The translations under genes and the position numbers were made by a program. Below, piece after piece: positions 10,695-20,949 of a stretch of 64,000 nt of DNA. A model generated the notes under the pieces. That model was not told the DNA's origin, made no database searches, and worked only from the letters and a program-made list of their open reading frames with translations. The DNA is taken from contig OY783191.1 in NCBI GenBank assembly GCA_963678675.1, positions 15,343,096 to 15,407,095 of the forward strand, read 5' to 3'. The stretch comes from Xiphydria camelus. Taxonomy: Eukaryota > Arthropoda > Insecta > Hymenoptera > Xiphydriidae. Positions within the stretch are counted from its first letter, which is position 1. Every line of letters begins with the position of its first letter.

Positions 10695-12740
10695 TTAATC
10701 GCTGTCATCACTAGAATCATGGTTGGTCTTAGAAAATCGTGGTTCTTCTGGTGTTTTTAGCATTGCAATTACTTCTTGCGGCAAATTTTTACTCCTTCTT
10801 TTCAATGGCTTCCTTAGACTCGTTATATACGGATCTGACGAGATGAGGACCATATGAATCATATCCTCCATGGTTTGCTTCCGGCTGAATTTACGCGAGT
10901 GGTGCTCTCGGATGTACTTCGAATCTTTGTTGCGTGCTTCCTGGGCCTCTTCCGACATTTGTCCAATAGGTAGTATTGAGCTGTTGACCAGGATTCCTCC
11001 GTGTATCAATATTTTGTGAACGCTTTGTGGCATGTAATACCATGGATATAGCGACACATACAGTTCCGCGGTGTCCAGGAAGTACTTTTGGAACTTATCG
11101 CTGTCGATCTCATGCCCGCAAGCTATCGTTGTCAGGACTATGTGTAATCTTTTTATCAGGCCTTCATCGATCCTTGTTATTGCGGAAGCAATTGAAGGAT
11201 GTTGAAAAAACTGTCTTGCCGAATTTCCGTCGTTAGTCGTTCCGAATCCTGGTTTTGGAATGTCGACTAACAGGCCCATTTCACGACGAAATTGTTCCTG
11301 TACCAGCTTCTTTCGTGTATCGAAAGCTTCCTTGTCTGCCTTTCTTACAGACCATTTCTTAATATCCATTCTGTAAGAAATGTGGAGAAGGCATTCAAAG
11401 CACTTAATCCACGCGTGTAAGCTAGATATACCTAACTCTACATTCTCTGCCACTACTTGTCGCGTTTTCATAGCTTCGATGTTGTTCATTAGGCTTGGTG
11501 TTGCATAACATAAATGACAATTTTGTGACGATGATCCAGCAAGCCAACTGCATATTTTGCCATCAATCATCGTCAGTGACAGAACACTCGTGCAGTTGTA
11601 CACATTTTCGCCGATTTTGATAGGGCTGGGTTGAAGAAGAGCGATTTGGTTTTTTATATTCTGGATCTCATTTTTAACGAATGTTTCCTTTTCTTGTTTA
11701 AAAATTAATTTGATAGGTCTACAGTAGGTTGTTGACGAAGTTGTAGAATTTTGGGAAACAAGAATTTCTTCGTGTTTGTCATTTTCTGCTGTAATTCTTA
11801 GAGGAACCATGGAAATAGAAAATAAGAATGAATCGTCACCGTCTTCATTTGTAAAGCCTTGTTTGTAGCGGCTTTGCCCAGCAGCTCCATCACATCCCCA
11901 CTTAAACGATGCCTTTATGGAAGAAATGGTATGATTCTGATTGATGTGGTTCAGAACTTCAACCTGAGCAGTAGCTAATCTCTCTATTGTATGGTCTACT
12001 AGTCCTTGCAATGGCACTTCTGCTGTTATTTTATCAATAAGAATATCTGCAGGATAGCATCTTTTTTTGGCTTCCAGCAACTTATTGTAGTTCGGGTATA
12101 TGTCCGCGTTGAACTTTTTACCGTTCGCTTTTATATGATTGTATTGCACTTTCGTCATTTGCGTATCAAGAGATAGTGCGAGCGCTTGATCGGGAGTCAT
12201 TTTCTTTGGCAATTTATTATTTAATTTAAAACTTCTCTTTAGGCATGTAGCTCTTTCAGGCGAACACGTAGTTACCTGTTTTACTATATCCGCTGCATCC
12301 TTTTGACCGTCAGCGAGCATGCTCAATCTGGTGGCACGAGCCAACTCTTGCTTACTAGAAGATGTTACAAGTTTGCGTACTTTCTTCCGTTTTGCCGATT
12401 CTGAACAGTCTTCAAAATTTTTTAATGGTCTACCTGGAGATACTTTTTTAGGCTCTACTCCAAACCAAGTTTTGCCTGACAACCACGCTTCGTTAGTGGC
12501 TAAGAATAGTTTTTCGTTGCGGTGACACTTAGCCCACTTTTGTCGGAAAATGGCGCACATATTTTTGATCGCTTTCTTTATCTTACTTTGAACAACGCCA
12601 TCACAGAGTTTAAAGCTGTTTAAATTGCTTATAAAATTTATCACAGCCTGAACTTTTCGGCCTGGAGCTTGCTCTTCTTTCCATATTTCGAATATGGCAC
12701 GCCTAGTAATGCCGGCACCCAACTCTGAAAAAAAGGTCAT
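10695..12740 (-). CDS. Transib (RAG1-like) transposase, intact 681 aa
   Basis: This DDE recombinase would cut at the CACAGTG ends of its own element. Motifs align with the RAG1 core: D284 in WGCDGAAGQS (RAG1 D600), D393 in LTMIDGKICS (D708), zinc pair C408/C411 in NCHLCYATP, zinc pair H575/H580 in SVHKILIH, and E601 in SEEAQEARNKD (E962). GNSARQFF near 505-512 matches RAG1 GNFARK. The N-terminal 180 residues are basic, with no RAG1-type RING finger, as expected for Transib. There is no internal stop or frameshift. The first Met (12740) lies about 1.47 kb inside the right terminal repeat. RAG1 residue numbers are from memory; the family call also rests on the ends and duplication. Possibly functional. 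Confidence 0.88.
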   Translation of the reverse strand: MTFFSELGAGITRRAIFEIWKEEQAPGRKVQAVINFISNLNSFKLCDGVVQSKIKKAIKNMCAIFRQKWAKCHRNEKLFLATNEAWLSGKTWFGVEPKKVSPGRPLKNFEDCSESAKRKKVRKLVTSSSKQELARATRLSMLADGQKDAADIVKQVTTCSPERATCLKRSFKLNNKLPKKMTPDQALALSLDTQMTKVQYNHIKANGKKFNADIYPNYNKLLEAKKRCYPADILIDKITAEVPLQGLVDHTIERLATAQVEVLNHINQNHTISSIKASFKWGCDGAAGQSRYKQGFTNEDGDDSFLFSISMVPLRITAENDKHEEILVSQNSTTSSTTYCRPIKLIFKQEKETFVKNEIQNIKNQIALLQPSPIKIGENVYNCTSVLSLTMIDGKICSWLAGSSSQNCHLCYATPSLMNNIEAMKTRQVVAENVELGISSLHAWIKCFECLLHISYRMDIKKWSVRKADKEAFDTRKKLVQEQFRREMGLLVDIPKPGFGTTNDGNSARQFFQHPSIASAITRIDEGLIKRLHIVLTTIACGHEIDSDKFQKYFLDTAELYVSLYPWYYMPQSVHKILIHGGILVNSSILPIGQMSEEAQEARNKDSKYIREHHSRKFSRKQTMEDMIHMVLISSDPYITSLRKPLKRRSKNLPQEVIAMLKTPEEPRFSKTNHDSSDDSD

Positions 12741-14203
12741 TGTTTGGGCGCCGTGCGATCGATGTTAGATATCCGCGGGGTCGCAAATCCCGAAGACACT
12801 CGTTCTTGACACGGCTACTTACCAAACATACCGCAAGGCAGATTTTAAGCTCTCAGCTATTGATTGAACACGTGGTGAGGTGGATTTAAACTGAGCGGCT
12901 GTTCCGAATAAACTTTACACTGCACTCACTATATTACTGTTCATATATTTGATTTAAAGAGATACAGGAGTCTACTGATTTAACCGTAGTTTATACTAAG
13001 GTTATTCGAACTGCAAGCTTGAAGGACTTATAACTTGAATATGCTGGATGTCATTGGTTCACGCTGTATTGTACTCGACACTACACACTTCGCTACACAC
13101 TGACTAACGTGCATTTGGTTGCAGTTTATATTATATCTTACATCTAACAGTAAATGCAAGACGGTGGGGATAGCGTGGGCTGATGCAGCACGCCCTGTTT
13201 GGCTAGGAGAGAATGACACTAGAACAAAGGGTGACGCACATTGGGAATTTTCCGAGTCCCGGATCTAGTGGGCAAGAGTACCGTTGCTTAACACTTTGTC
13301 GCCCGGTGACGAGTATACTCGTGTCGTCGTGCCCAAACGTTGGTGACCGGCCACGAAGTTAACTCCTGATCGGTGCATTTTGGAAATAGTAAATAAAATT
13401 CATTTAAACATTCAACCATTATAAAAAATGCATTTACATTGTTTCATTTCCACATCCAATTCCGAAATAATAGCCGGTGACATGAGATAAACTTCGAGAA
13501 AAACTGCCAGGCAACAAGGTGTTAATTAATTAATTAGACTTAATTAGTTCGAGGTATGACGGTATCGACTAAAGTGGGTCCTGCGGGAAGCGACTCTTAA
13601 TGTTGTCCGGTAATTAACCTTTCGAGAACGGTGCGTTACCCTCACTGGAAAGTTCCGTGGTCGCGAGTGCATTTGCAGTACTGTTTGTTAAAACAACTAT
13701 AACTTATAAGATTGCAAATTATTGCAGATGAAACTACCTTATATTAAAACATCGATATATTTTGAATATAATAACGTATTTTTTACAACCAATCCACGCC
13801 AATCACGGAGTTTCTAGACTAACAAATGCAAGAAACGGCTATAATTTCGCTGCAATAACGTAAATATGTCACTAAACTAATCAAATGAAAACGTAACTAA
13901 AATATGAACATAAAATAAAATAATTACTTATCCATGTCACGATTTATGATGGAAATAAGAAGACAACTAGACAAAACGTGCATTCACCAGGCGATATTAA
14001 TAACACTCGCCGCGGGCCTTTTCCTGTACTGCACAAATAAACTTGTCTAAACGTGCGTGCACTCTGGCTCTTGTTGCCACGTTGGGCGTTATATTTTCTA
14101 GAATATATTAAAAAGTATGTAGGATCACTTTGCCGTGGTAAAATAATGTGATATAAACAATTTTTTATTTCGATTTATTCCGCCCTAGATTTGACAAACT
14201 GAC
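12741..14203. other. Transib right-hand non-coding region
   Basis: AT-rich sequence between the transposase start and the right end. No second open frame or recognisable domain was seen, so no RAG2-like partner is encoded. It presumably contains the transposase promoter. Confidence 0.6.
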
Positions 14204-14238
14204 CACTGTGCGGCGTAGGGCCGTCAGAGATCTGCGCG

Positions 14239-14450
14239 CGAGAGGGTGTTCGCTGGCGAAAACTTCCCTCTCGGTTGCTCGAGAGTCGACCGGTGAACCA
14301 CGAGAGTTGCGATGTTCGCCGAGCGAAAACTGTCGCCACTCGTGTGGAGGACGGTCAACTACTAGGGTGTTCGCTGAGCGAAAACTTTCCTAGGGCGTTC
14401 GACTGAGACTTTGAGGGATAGTGGTGTTCGCTGAGCGAAAACTTCCACTA
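14239..14450 (+). other. Structured hairpin repeats, copies 2-5, with covarying stems
   Basis: Four copies of TGTTCGCTGAGCGAAAACT (small variations) are each bracketed by their own complementary arms. These are CGAGAGGG/CCCTCTCG (14239-14273), GCGA/TCGC (about 14309-14336) extended by AGT/ACT, CTAGG/CCTAG (14362-14393), and TAGTGG/CCACTA (14419-14450). Within each core, TTCGC pairs with GCGAA. The stems differ in sequence between copies but keep pairing, while the core sequence is conserved. That pattern is expected of a selected RNA (or DNA) hairpin. It lies in the right half of the solo LTR; function unknown. Confidence 0.75.
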
Positions 14451-15278
14451 CCGTGACTCAAGTTGGTCTGCCGGCGATGGCTCGCCGGCCGTATAATATA
14501 CCCCGTTTGCGGACCTTGCCGAAAGCCCGCTGGTGACCGATGACCGTTAGGTCCTCGGATGACGCGTCCTAACTACCTGCGCGTCCCTTATGACGCGCAC
14601 GGGGCTGTCTCCAACCCTTAAATCGTCGGCAGACTGGCGCCTGCCGACTCGGCTGCGATCCACGCGTTACAATCTTGAATTTGATTTACTTTAGCCTTTT
14701 CCGCATTCCTTGTAAAAAGTCGCGCATTGGCAGATTGGTAGATAAAGGTCGAATAAGCTCGTATAAGTTTCCGTATTGAAAATGAATAGGGTAGGTGTAC
14801 CAGTTATAGCCACTGTTCTAGTTATAGCCACTTCCCAGGTTTTCCTCTTATAACTAAGATATGTGCTTTAAATTGCCTCTCCTTAAGGATTAAAATCGCT
14901 GTTCAAGCAGTCTAGCCTGACCTGACGCGAGCGCATGGCAACTGTGAATCTGACCTAAAAATTTACGCAGATGTGTTTCCCGACTTGTCGTATTCTTACG
15001 AATTCGGTTTGCTTAAGCGCACAGGTAACCAACAAATTTTATAATTAATATTTGGTAATATTGCCGCTATATAAATGGTTGTGTGTACATTTATATGATA
15101 TTTATGCATATACAAATATGTTTATTTAGTGATTTTTAGGCATGTGTTTCTCTAAATTAACAGTGGCTATAAATAGAACACATATAAGATATTTTTCCAT
15201 GTATATAGCCACTGAGATGGCTATATTTAGACAAATGTTGCGCCGATTTTAGCCAGGTTATTTTTTAGCTCAATTATT

Positions 15279-15542
15279 TTGTTGAAAATGGCACCGTCAG
15301 AAAAGAAAAAAAAACCAAAGGAAGATGGACGTATGCAAAGGAAGAAAGGTCCTATTCATCAATACACTGAAGAGCAACTTGCGCGTGCACTTCAGGCAGT
15401 AGAACTAGATGGAATAGCGGTGGCAAAGGCCAGTAGTACCTATAAGGTGCCTAGAACAACCTTGCGTGATAAATTAAGCGGGAAAACTTCGACAAAGATG
15501 GAAAAAGTTGGAAAAAAGTGTTTTCTAGGTAAGAACAATTGA
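15279..15542 (+). pseudogene. Pogo transposase N-terminus (psq-type HTH)
   Basis: After a basic start (APSEKKKKPKEDGRMQRKKG) comes YTEEQLARALQAVELDG and then VPRTTLRDKLSGK, the pipsqueak-type helix-turn-helix of pogo-class transposases. The coding segment ends at TTTTCTAG|GTAAG, a possible splice donor at about 15528, just before a hairpin MITE. The rest of the transposase starts near 15870. Confidence 0.75.
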
Positions 15543-15799
15543 GGGGGTCAGAAGCCAAGGGGTCCAAGTAGAAATACAAGTTTTCCGAGATGCTCCACAT
15601 TAAAGTATTCTTGTTCTTTAAAAATACCTGCAATTTTCCTTTGCCTCAAGTGTATAAGGTGTATGAATAGTTCATACAGCTTATATATTTGAGGCAAAGA
15701 AATTACAGGTATTTTTAAAGAACAAGAATATTTTAATGTGGAGCATGTCGGAAAACTTGTATTTCTACTTGGACCCCTTGGCTTCTGACCCCCTCAATT
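15537..15799. mobile_element. 263 bp hairpin MITE inside the pogo element
   Basis: Near-perfect palindrome (positions sum to 31336) with ends AATTGAGGGGGTCAGAAGCC. Centre is about 15668. It lies between the N-terminal and CENP-B-like coding segments of the transposase. CTAGGTAAG occurs both just before (about 15525) and just after (about 15838), so it may lie within a duplicated splice-donor segment. Confidence 0.8.
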
Positions 15800-15869
15800 A
15801 TAGATAACCACTGATTAAAATCTAAAAAACAATATTGTATCTAGGTAAGGATATTTAAGATCAACTTTT

Positions 15870-16965
15870 GAACACTGGATATTGACAAACGCAAGCCATG
15901 GATTTCCAGTAAACAAAGAATTACTGATCTATTATGTTCATCGAATATTGGAGAAGAGTGTGCTAGACACTCCTTTTAAAAACAATAAACCAGGAAGAAA
16001 ATGGTTCGAATCCTTTTTCAAACGTCATCCTCGAATAAGCCAAAAACATTCGGAATATATAAACAGAGTCCGCGCCGCTGTTACCGAAGAGAAAATTAGA
16101 GCTTGGTTTGCTGAAGTTGGAAATTTAATTGAAGACATTTTGAAGTTTTTAACCACGCAGAAAGAGTCTGGAATATGGATGAAACCGCAGTGTTTTTGTC
16201 GCCGAAAGGAGCATTGATTTTAGGAGAAAGGGGAAAAAGTACCTATGATATAACTTCAACGTCAGAGAAAGACAATGTCACAACATTAATGACCGTAAAC
16301 GCCGCAGGTCAAATGGCTCCTCCATTTACCATTTTTGAGTATGATCGCTTGCCTAAATCAGTTTTGCAGGCAGCGCCTATAAACTGGAGCATTGGTAAAA
16401 GTGACAGCGGATGGATGCAGAGTCGGCATTTTTTGAATATTTTGCCAACGTTTTCGAGCCTTATCTATCAAATAACAATATCCAACGTCCGATTATAGTT
16501 TTTCTAGATAGTCATGCATCACACTTGTCGCTTTCACTTAGCAATTTTTGTCGAGAAAAAAGAATCATTTTAGTGTGCCTTCCACTAAATTCGACTCATA
16601 TCATGCAGCATCTATTTTTTTTTCCGCTTAAGCAAGCTTCAAAAAAGATTACAAGAAACTGGTTGTATAATCACAATGGTGAGACCTTGAAGAAAAAAGA
16701 CGTCCCCGCTGCTTTAAATGAAGTTCTTCAAAATGGAAGTTTTAAAGACAGTATAGTTTCCGGCTTTCGAACATCAGGTCTATACCCGTTTCACCCTAAT
16801 GCTGTTAATTACAGTAAATGTATAAAACAGCCCTATGTGCAAGGAGAAGTAGATACAGAAATGAACATAAATCCTGATAGTGACATATTTTTCAGATGCA
16901 TAGAAAAACAAATTAATAAGACTATTTTAGATCTATTTAGAGAACCATTTGAGAAAAAGAAATAA
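15870..16965 (+). pseudogene. Pogo transposase, CENP-B-like and DDE_1 domains, frameshifted
   Basis: Three overlapping frames (15882-16217, 16175-16498, 16411-16965) carry consecutive parts of one protein. These are a CENP-B-type DNA-binding segment (KPGRKWFESFFKRHPRIS), the first catalytic Asp in WNMDE-type context (MDETAVFLSPKG), then VFLDSHASHLSL (second Asp) and LPLNSTHIMQHL. In this family the last motif normally reads QPLD. Here the third Asp is replaced (QHLFFF), so the protein would be inactive even without the frameshifts. Confidence 0.85.
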
Positions 16966-17996
16966 TGGCAGGTAGATATAGCACGTATTTAGAATTATAT
17001 AAATTATGTAAGAATCTTAGGGAAGCCTCGGATATAAGTAATAGTACTGAAAAAGAACTACCTTCAAATGAGATTCTGGAAGATATACCTTCGGAGTCAT
17101 TGAATACGGACTTCAATGAAAGTGATGTCATTTTTGAATTCCCAGAGTGGGATATTGATAATGAAAAAAATACCGAAATGATGAAATTAGATGTGGAAAA
17201 TAATACAAATGCAAGTGGGCTAACCATCAATGTAACAGTTACCCTTGAAATTGATATGAAAAGTGGAGAAAAAGCAGAAGCTACGGAACTTCAAAACGTG
17301 GGAAGCGAAAATGAAACAGGTTCTGTTGCTGAGTTAGCACCAGATGGAGATGATAAGAATACGCCAAACGGGTCAATTATAATTCATCAGAATATAGTTA
17401 TAAAACCTAAAAGCAACCTGAATGATATTCTACAAGATGTTCTTCAATATCCCCAGCCTAAACAATCAACTAAAAAGCGGAAAAGGGAAGATTTGCCCTC
17501 AGTTTTGACCACCGATAAGTCGATTCAGATAGCTCAGGCTAAAGCTGATGAATTGTCACGAAAAGAAGAGGAGAAAAATGAACAAAAACGAAAGAAAGAA
17601 GAGAAGTAGAAAAACAAGCCAAACAAAGAGACGATGGAAACAAAAACAAAAAATAAATGTAAAAAAGAGACTAAACGTGACAGAGATTTAGTATCAATAA
17701 ACCAAACCATACCAATCCGTGACCAAAATGAACTGGAAAAGGGTATAGAAAATAAGACTAAAGATACTGCGAGGACAAAAGATGAAGCTAAAAACTGGGA
17801 TGTGGGTTCTTATGTTATCGTCCAATATGATAAAGACTATTATCCAGCTAAGACTTTGCAGACAGATAAAGATGATGTACAGTGCTCAGCGATGGAAAAA
17901 AGTGGACTATACTGGAAATGGCCAGATGTACCTGATATTATATGGTATTCATCTGATAATATCATTGAAGTAATAACAGAGCCAGAAAAAGTATAA
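16965..17996 (+). pseudogene. Pogo C-terminal charged region with Tudor/chromo-like module
   Basis: Two frames (16965-17609 and 17634-17996) follow the catalytic domain. The first is acidic, then Lys/Glu-rich with a predicted coiled coil. The second ends with WDVGSYVIVQYDKDYYPAK and SGLYWKWPDVPDIIWY, a small barrel-like module I recall at the C-terminus of other insect pogo transposases. They are probably one continuous C-terminal extension split by a stop at 17607-17609. Confidence 0.6.
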
Positions 17997-18822
17997 ATTC
18001 TCGAGGTTTATTCTCTGTACACCAAATGTGTTACTATTCCAATACCTAAATGTACCTACATATATTATAAATAATCGTTGCACTTCTTTTTTTATTCATT
18101 TAATGTTGATATAGTTGTTAGTAATTCAATTCAATTCCCTATTTATTAATTTCAATTGAATTTAAGTATGGTGGCTAAATATGGTACATACACCTGGCTA
18201 TTAATGGTGATGAAGTGGCTATAATAGAAAAACTGGTAGTTTTTCCTTTTTATGTTTTTTTTTTCATTTGACGAAAAAATCGTTTTATTTTCTTTCACGA
18301 ATTGCTGCAAGAAAACTATACAATCTATCATTTAGCATCATAGAACGTAACGATACGTTAATTCTTTACAGAATACAAGGCATGACATTTTAGAAAATCC
18401 TTAAACTGGCTATAATTGGTACGCCTACCCTACGGTTCTATACAGCTCGAATACATATTGTATTGTTTTCGTCTTAAATCTGTATTAGGGCCATGTAACG
18501 CTGTATTTATTTTAATATGGAGACTTTGACGGCCTTATTCAACACTTATCTGCCTAATCGGCATCAGTGATTCCTCATTGACCGCCGTTACACCAGAGCC
18601 GAAGAAGAGATGAAATAGAAGTAAGGTACATGTACACTTCACGTTTGACAGGTCGGTGTATAAATCGGAACTTACAGTAGTATGAAAGAGGAAATATCGA
18701 TACCTTTTTGCCAAAGTATCATAAGTGTCATTTCCAAGAAAATCATGATAACGCACCCATCGTAAGCATTATATAATGGAATCTGGAGCCATATGGCTAC
18801 AGACCTTCTGCCAAAGTATTGT

Positions 18823-19933
18823 CCCGAGTCGAAATTTAAACTCTAATCTGAACCTGGAAACCCTCATTTCTTCGAAGTATTAGTTTGCCGCTGTAGGTGT
18901 AACTCTAATTTCGTGATCATCATGGTCAGATGATCACGAACAGGTTTAAATTAGAATTTGAGTATACTTCCAACTCTAATTTCGACCTGCTGGACCTCAG
19001 ACAAAATTGAAACTCTATTTCCAGCCTCATTGTTCTACATAACAGACGTTCTGATGAAGTCATTAAAATTTATAAATAATCAGTTTCACAAATTCCAAAA
19101 TTTGCTATATTATAACAAACCTATTATCATATTTATAGAATTTTAACAGCTGAATATTACTGATAGTATTACAGAGAATAGTTTATACTTTATATTAGTA
19201 CACAGTTATATATGGAGAATATCAAAGTGAACTATTATCTCTCTCTTTCTTTGCTTTTAATTTATATTCACTTTTATAACCCCGATAGCAAAGCGTGCAT
19301 TTGCACGCTAGAAGCACGCAGTGACACGTAGTGGCATCACCGTAGTGTGTTCGTGTGATGTAACATAAACTAAGAGCATCGTGGCTATACAGTTGTACCG
19401 CATTATTTCATAAATAATGAATGATTAATTATCATAATCGCTACTGTTTTGAAAAAGAAAGTATCTAATTATTTTATAAAGTTTAATGAGAAGAACCTTC
19501 GAGAGCAGTCACTGTCATGTTCGGTTTCTATATATGATTAGAGTCGACCAACGCCAATTGAAGAGTCGGTGGCTCAATTGGTAGAGTGCGAAAGCATTCC
19601 CAGTTTCGAAGCAGCTCGTCCTAAAGACCGCAGGTTCGAGTCCCAGTAGGGTATGAAAAAAAAACACCACTAGGCGGGTTGGCAGGCGGGTCGGCAGGTA
19701 GCAGTGTAAAGTCCACTGCGCACATTCCCTTTTTGCAAAATCACGAACAGGTGAGAGTTATGAAAACCTAACTTGAACCTAAACTTGCGAAGAGTGGAAA
19801 TATTCACGCAGTTTATAGGTTCAAGTTTGGTTTTCATTGCACAGATATCCGGATCCTTGAAAACTAACTTTCAACCTCAAGATCCTCAGTGAGGATCCAG
19901 AGGTTCAAATTAGAATTTAAATTTCGACTCGGG
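18823..19933. mobile_element. Inverted-repeat element with ends CCCGAGTCGAAATTTAAA
   Basis: The left end CCCGAGTCGAAATTTAAA and right end TTTAAATTTCGACTCGGG are complementary and continue imperfectly for tens of bases (CTCTAATCTGAACCT). It includes a short perfect hairpin near 18915-18941 and a tRNA-like segment near 19566. No coding region was recognised. Confidence 0.6.
19566..19652 (+). other. tRNA-like segment (SINE head or pseudo-tRNA)
   Basis: The A-box-like TGGCTCAATTGG and B-box-like GGTTCGAGTCCC are spaced as in a tRNA gene. The intervening sequence is longer and does not fold into a clean anticodon arm, and the 3' acceptor complement is lacking. It is more likely a Pol III-promoter remnant of a SINE than a functional tRNA. 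Confidence 0.5.
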
Positions 19934-20115
19934 GTAGGTTTATTTCAAATAAAAAAAGGTCTAGTTATACATTTTATTGTATCGTAAATATAACGTTTGT
20001 AAAATTCTTACCCGCGCGCAAGATTGTGGTATGTCTTCGTATAAATGGGCCTCCATACTAAATGTGCCTTACGATATTCTGGCAAATAGGTATTGATATA
20101 TCGATAAAGAAAAAA

Positions 20116-20530
20116 CACAAAGTGCGTCACGGGACGCCTGTTAGATGTGAAACATCGAAATTCTTCTTTGTAGAAAGTATGTGATAGGAAGGATGGACCA
20201 CGCGTCCGTCGAAAGAACACCTGCGCCAGTGCACATTTGTATTTATGACTGTGATACTATTAAACTGTACGAACCGTTGTGTCGAATTCCGTTTATCGTG
20301 AGACGGAACAGCGACCGATGGCAGAGTTAAGAGAGAGTAAACTAAATGCGCTTTTTGAATTAGACACAACGGTTCGTACTGTTTAATAGTATCACTGTCA
20401 TAAATACAAATGCGCACTGGCGCAGGTGTTCTTTCGACGGACGCGTGGTCCATCCTTTCTATCGCATAATTTCTACAAAGAAGAATTTCGATGTTTCACA
20501 TCTAACAAGCGTCCCGTGACGCATTTTGTT
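20116..20530. mobile_element. Hairpin MITE (415 bp)
   Basis: Arms about 20116-20290 and 20357-20530 are reverse complements (sum 40646), with GTGCGTCACGGGACGC-type ends and GATGTGAAACATCGAAATTC next. Frames on opposite strands translate to nearly the same peptide, which only reflects the palindrome. It is the left part of a 20116-22607 insertion in the right arm; the opposite arm (about 5617-5625) is continuous. Confidence 0.75.
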
Positions 20531-20543
20531 TTTTTTTTTTTCA

Positions 20544-20653
20544 TTATGCCGATGTCAAGACCATCGTGTTGCATAGTGGGGTACAAAAATCACCCTGAAA
20601 AAGAAGAAGTATATGGCATACTTCTAAATCTAATTTATATTTTGATTCGTTGA
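20544..20653 (+). pseudogene. Possible THAP-type zinc finger start
   Basis: MPMSRPSCCIVGYKNH resembles the beginning of a THAP domain (CxxxxC context), but the remaining CxH and AVPTIF-type elements are missing and the frame stops. The next 200 bp show no continuation. It is possibly a remnant of a THAP-bearing transposase. Confidence 0.35.
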
Positions 20654-20868
20654 TACTTGTTTGCGGCAGTACTCTGCCTGTAATTATGGAGCATTCGCCG
20701 GGTCGTTGTATTTCAACATTTCTCACATGATTCTCGTCAGATAGTTCTTTTCCTTTCGTCCTCACGGGTTCACAAAAGAAATTTTTGTCACTTAGTGCCA
20801 AATGCTCGGTTTTACGGGCGTCCTCGACGCATGTAAAATGACGTTTCATGCCCTAATGTGTGAAAGGT

Positions 20869-20949
20869 TGCGCAGTGCGTGAAATAACCTGCGCAGTGCG
20901 TGAAATAACCTGCGCAGTGCGTGAAATAACCTGCGTAGTGCGTGAAATA
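20869..20949 (+). repeat. 21 bp minisatellite, about 4 copies
   Basis: The unit GCGCAGTGCGTGAAATAACCT repeats four times, the last with a GCGTAG variant. It is divisible by three, so both strands stay open, but there is no reason to call a gene. Confidence 0.9.

Larger units (their letters stand above)
9712..14210 (-). mobile_element. Transib DNA transposon with RSS-like ends
   Basis: Both ends start with the heptamer CACAGTG followed by GTCA (9712-9718; complement 14204-14210). They are flanked by the 5 bp duplication CGGCG (9707-9711 and 14211-14215), which fits the CGNCG-like target known for Transib. Length is 4499 bp. It encodes one uninterrupted RAG1-like transposase on the - strand. 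The left end is unusual: a second terminal-repeat copy lies at 10130-10165, separated from the outer end by 121 bp satellite units. The right-hand 1.4 kb (12741-14203) is non-coding. Confidence 0.9.
9269..14671. mobile_element. Solo LTR (about 0.9 kb) interrupted by Transib
   Basis: The outer ends are TGTAGGAGGGG (9269) and CGTTACA (14671), with a 4 bp duplication ATCT (9265-9268, 14672-14675). The opposite palindrome arm near 6120 is uninterrupted. Removing the Transib and one copy of its duplication leaves 9269-9711 plus 14216-14671, about 899 bp. It is GC-rich, with TG...CA ends and no coding, fitting a Ty3-type solo LTR. It carries a tandem 61 bp duplication (9430-9551) and a family of variable-stem hairpins described separately. 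The LTR identity is inferred from ends and duplication only. Confidence 0.65.
14789..18430 (+). mobile_element. Pogo/Tigger-like DNA transposon (3.6 kb)
   Basis: Terminal inverted repeats GGGTAGGTGTACCAGTTATA and its complement (one mismatch in the first 16) are flanked by TA (14787-14788, 18431-18432). The opposite palindrome arm at about 6006 retains the empty TA site. It carries a helix-turn-helix/CENP-B-like DNA-binding region, a DDE_1 catalytic domain and a long charged C-terminal region, all in the + direction, now broken by frameshifts and a MITE insertion. Confidence 0.88.
18704..20092. mobile_element. Composite insertion in right palindrome arm with inverted ends
   Basis: The ends CCTTTTTGCCAAAGTATC and complement-like GATATTCTGGCAAATAGG interrupt the arm. 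ATATCGATA borders the left side (about 18695-18703) and an ATATATCGATA-like copy the right (about 20097-20107), a likely duplication of about 9 bp. The opposite arm at about 5631-5640 is continuous. Inside is a further inverted-repeat element (18823-19933). Confidence 0.6.

Noticed and set aside
10695..12740. Host gene of unknown function
   Set aside because: It lies within defined CACAGTG ends with a 5 bp duplication and carries RAG1/Transib catalytic motifs.
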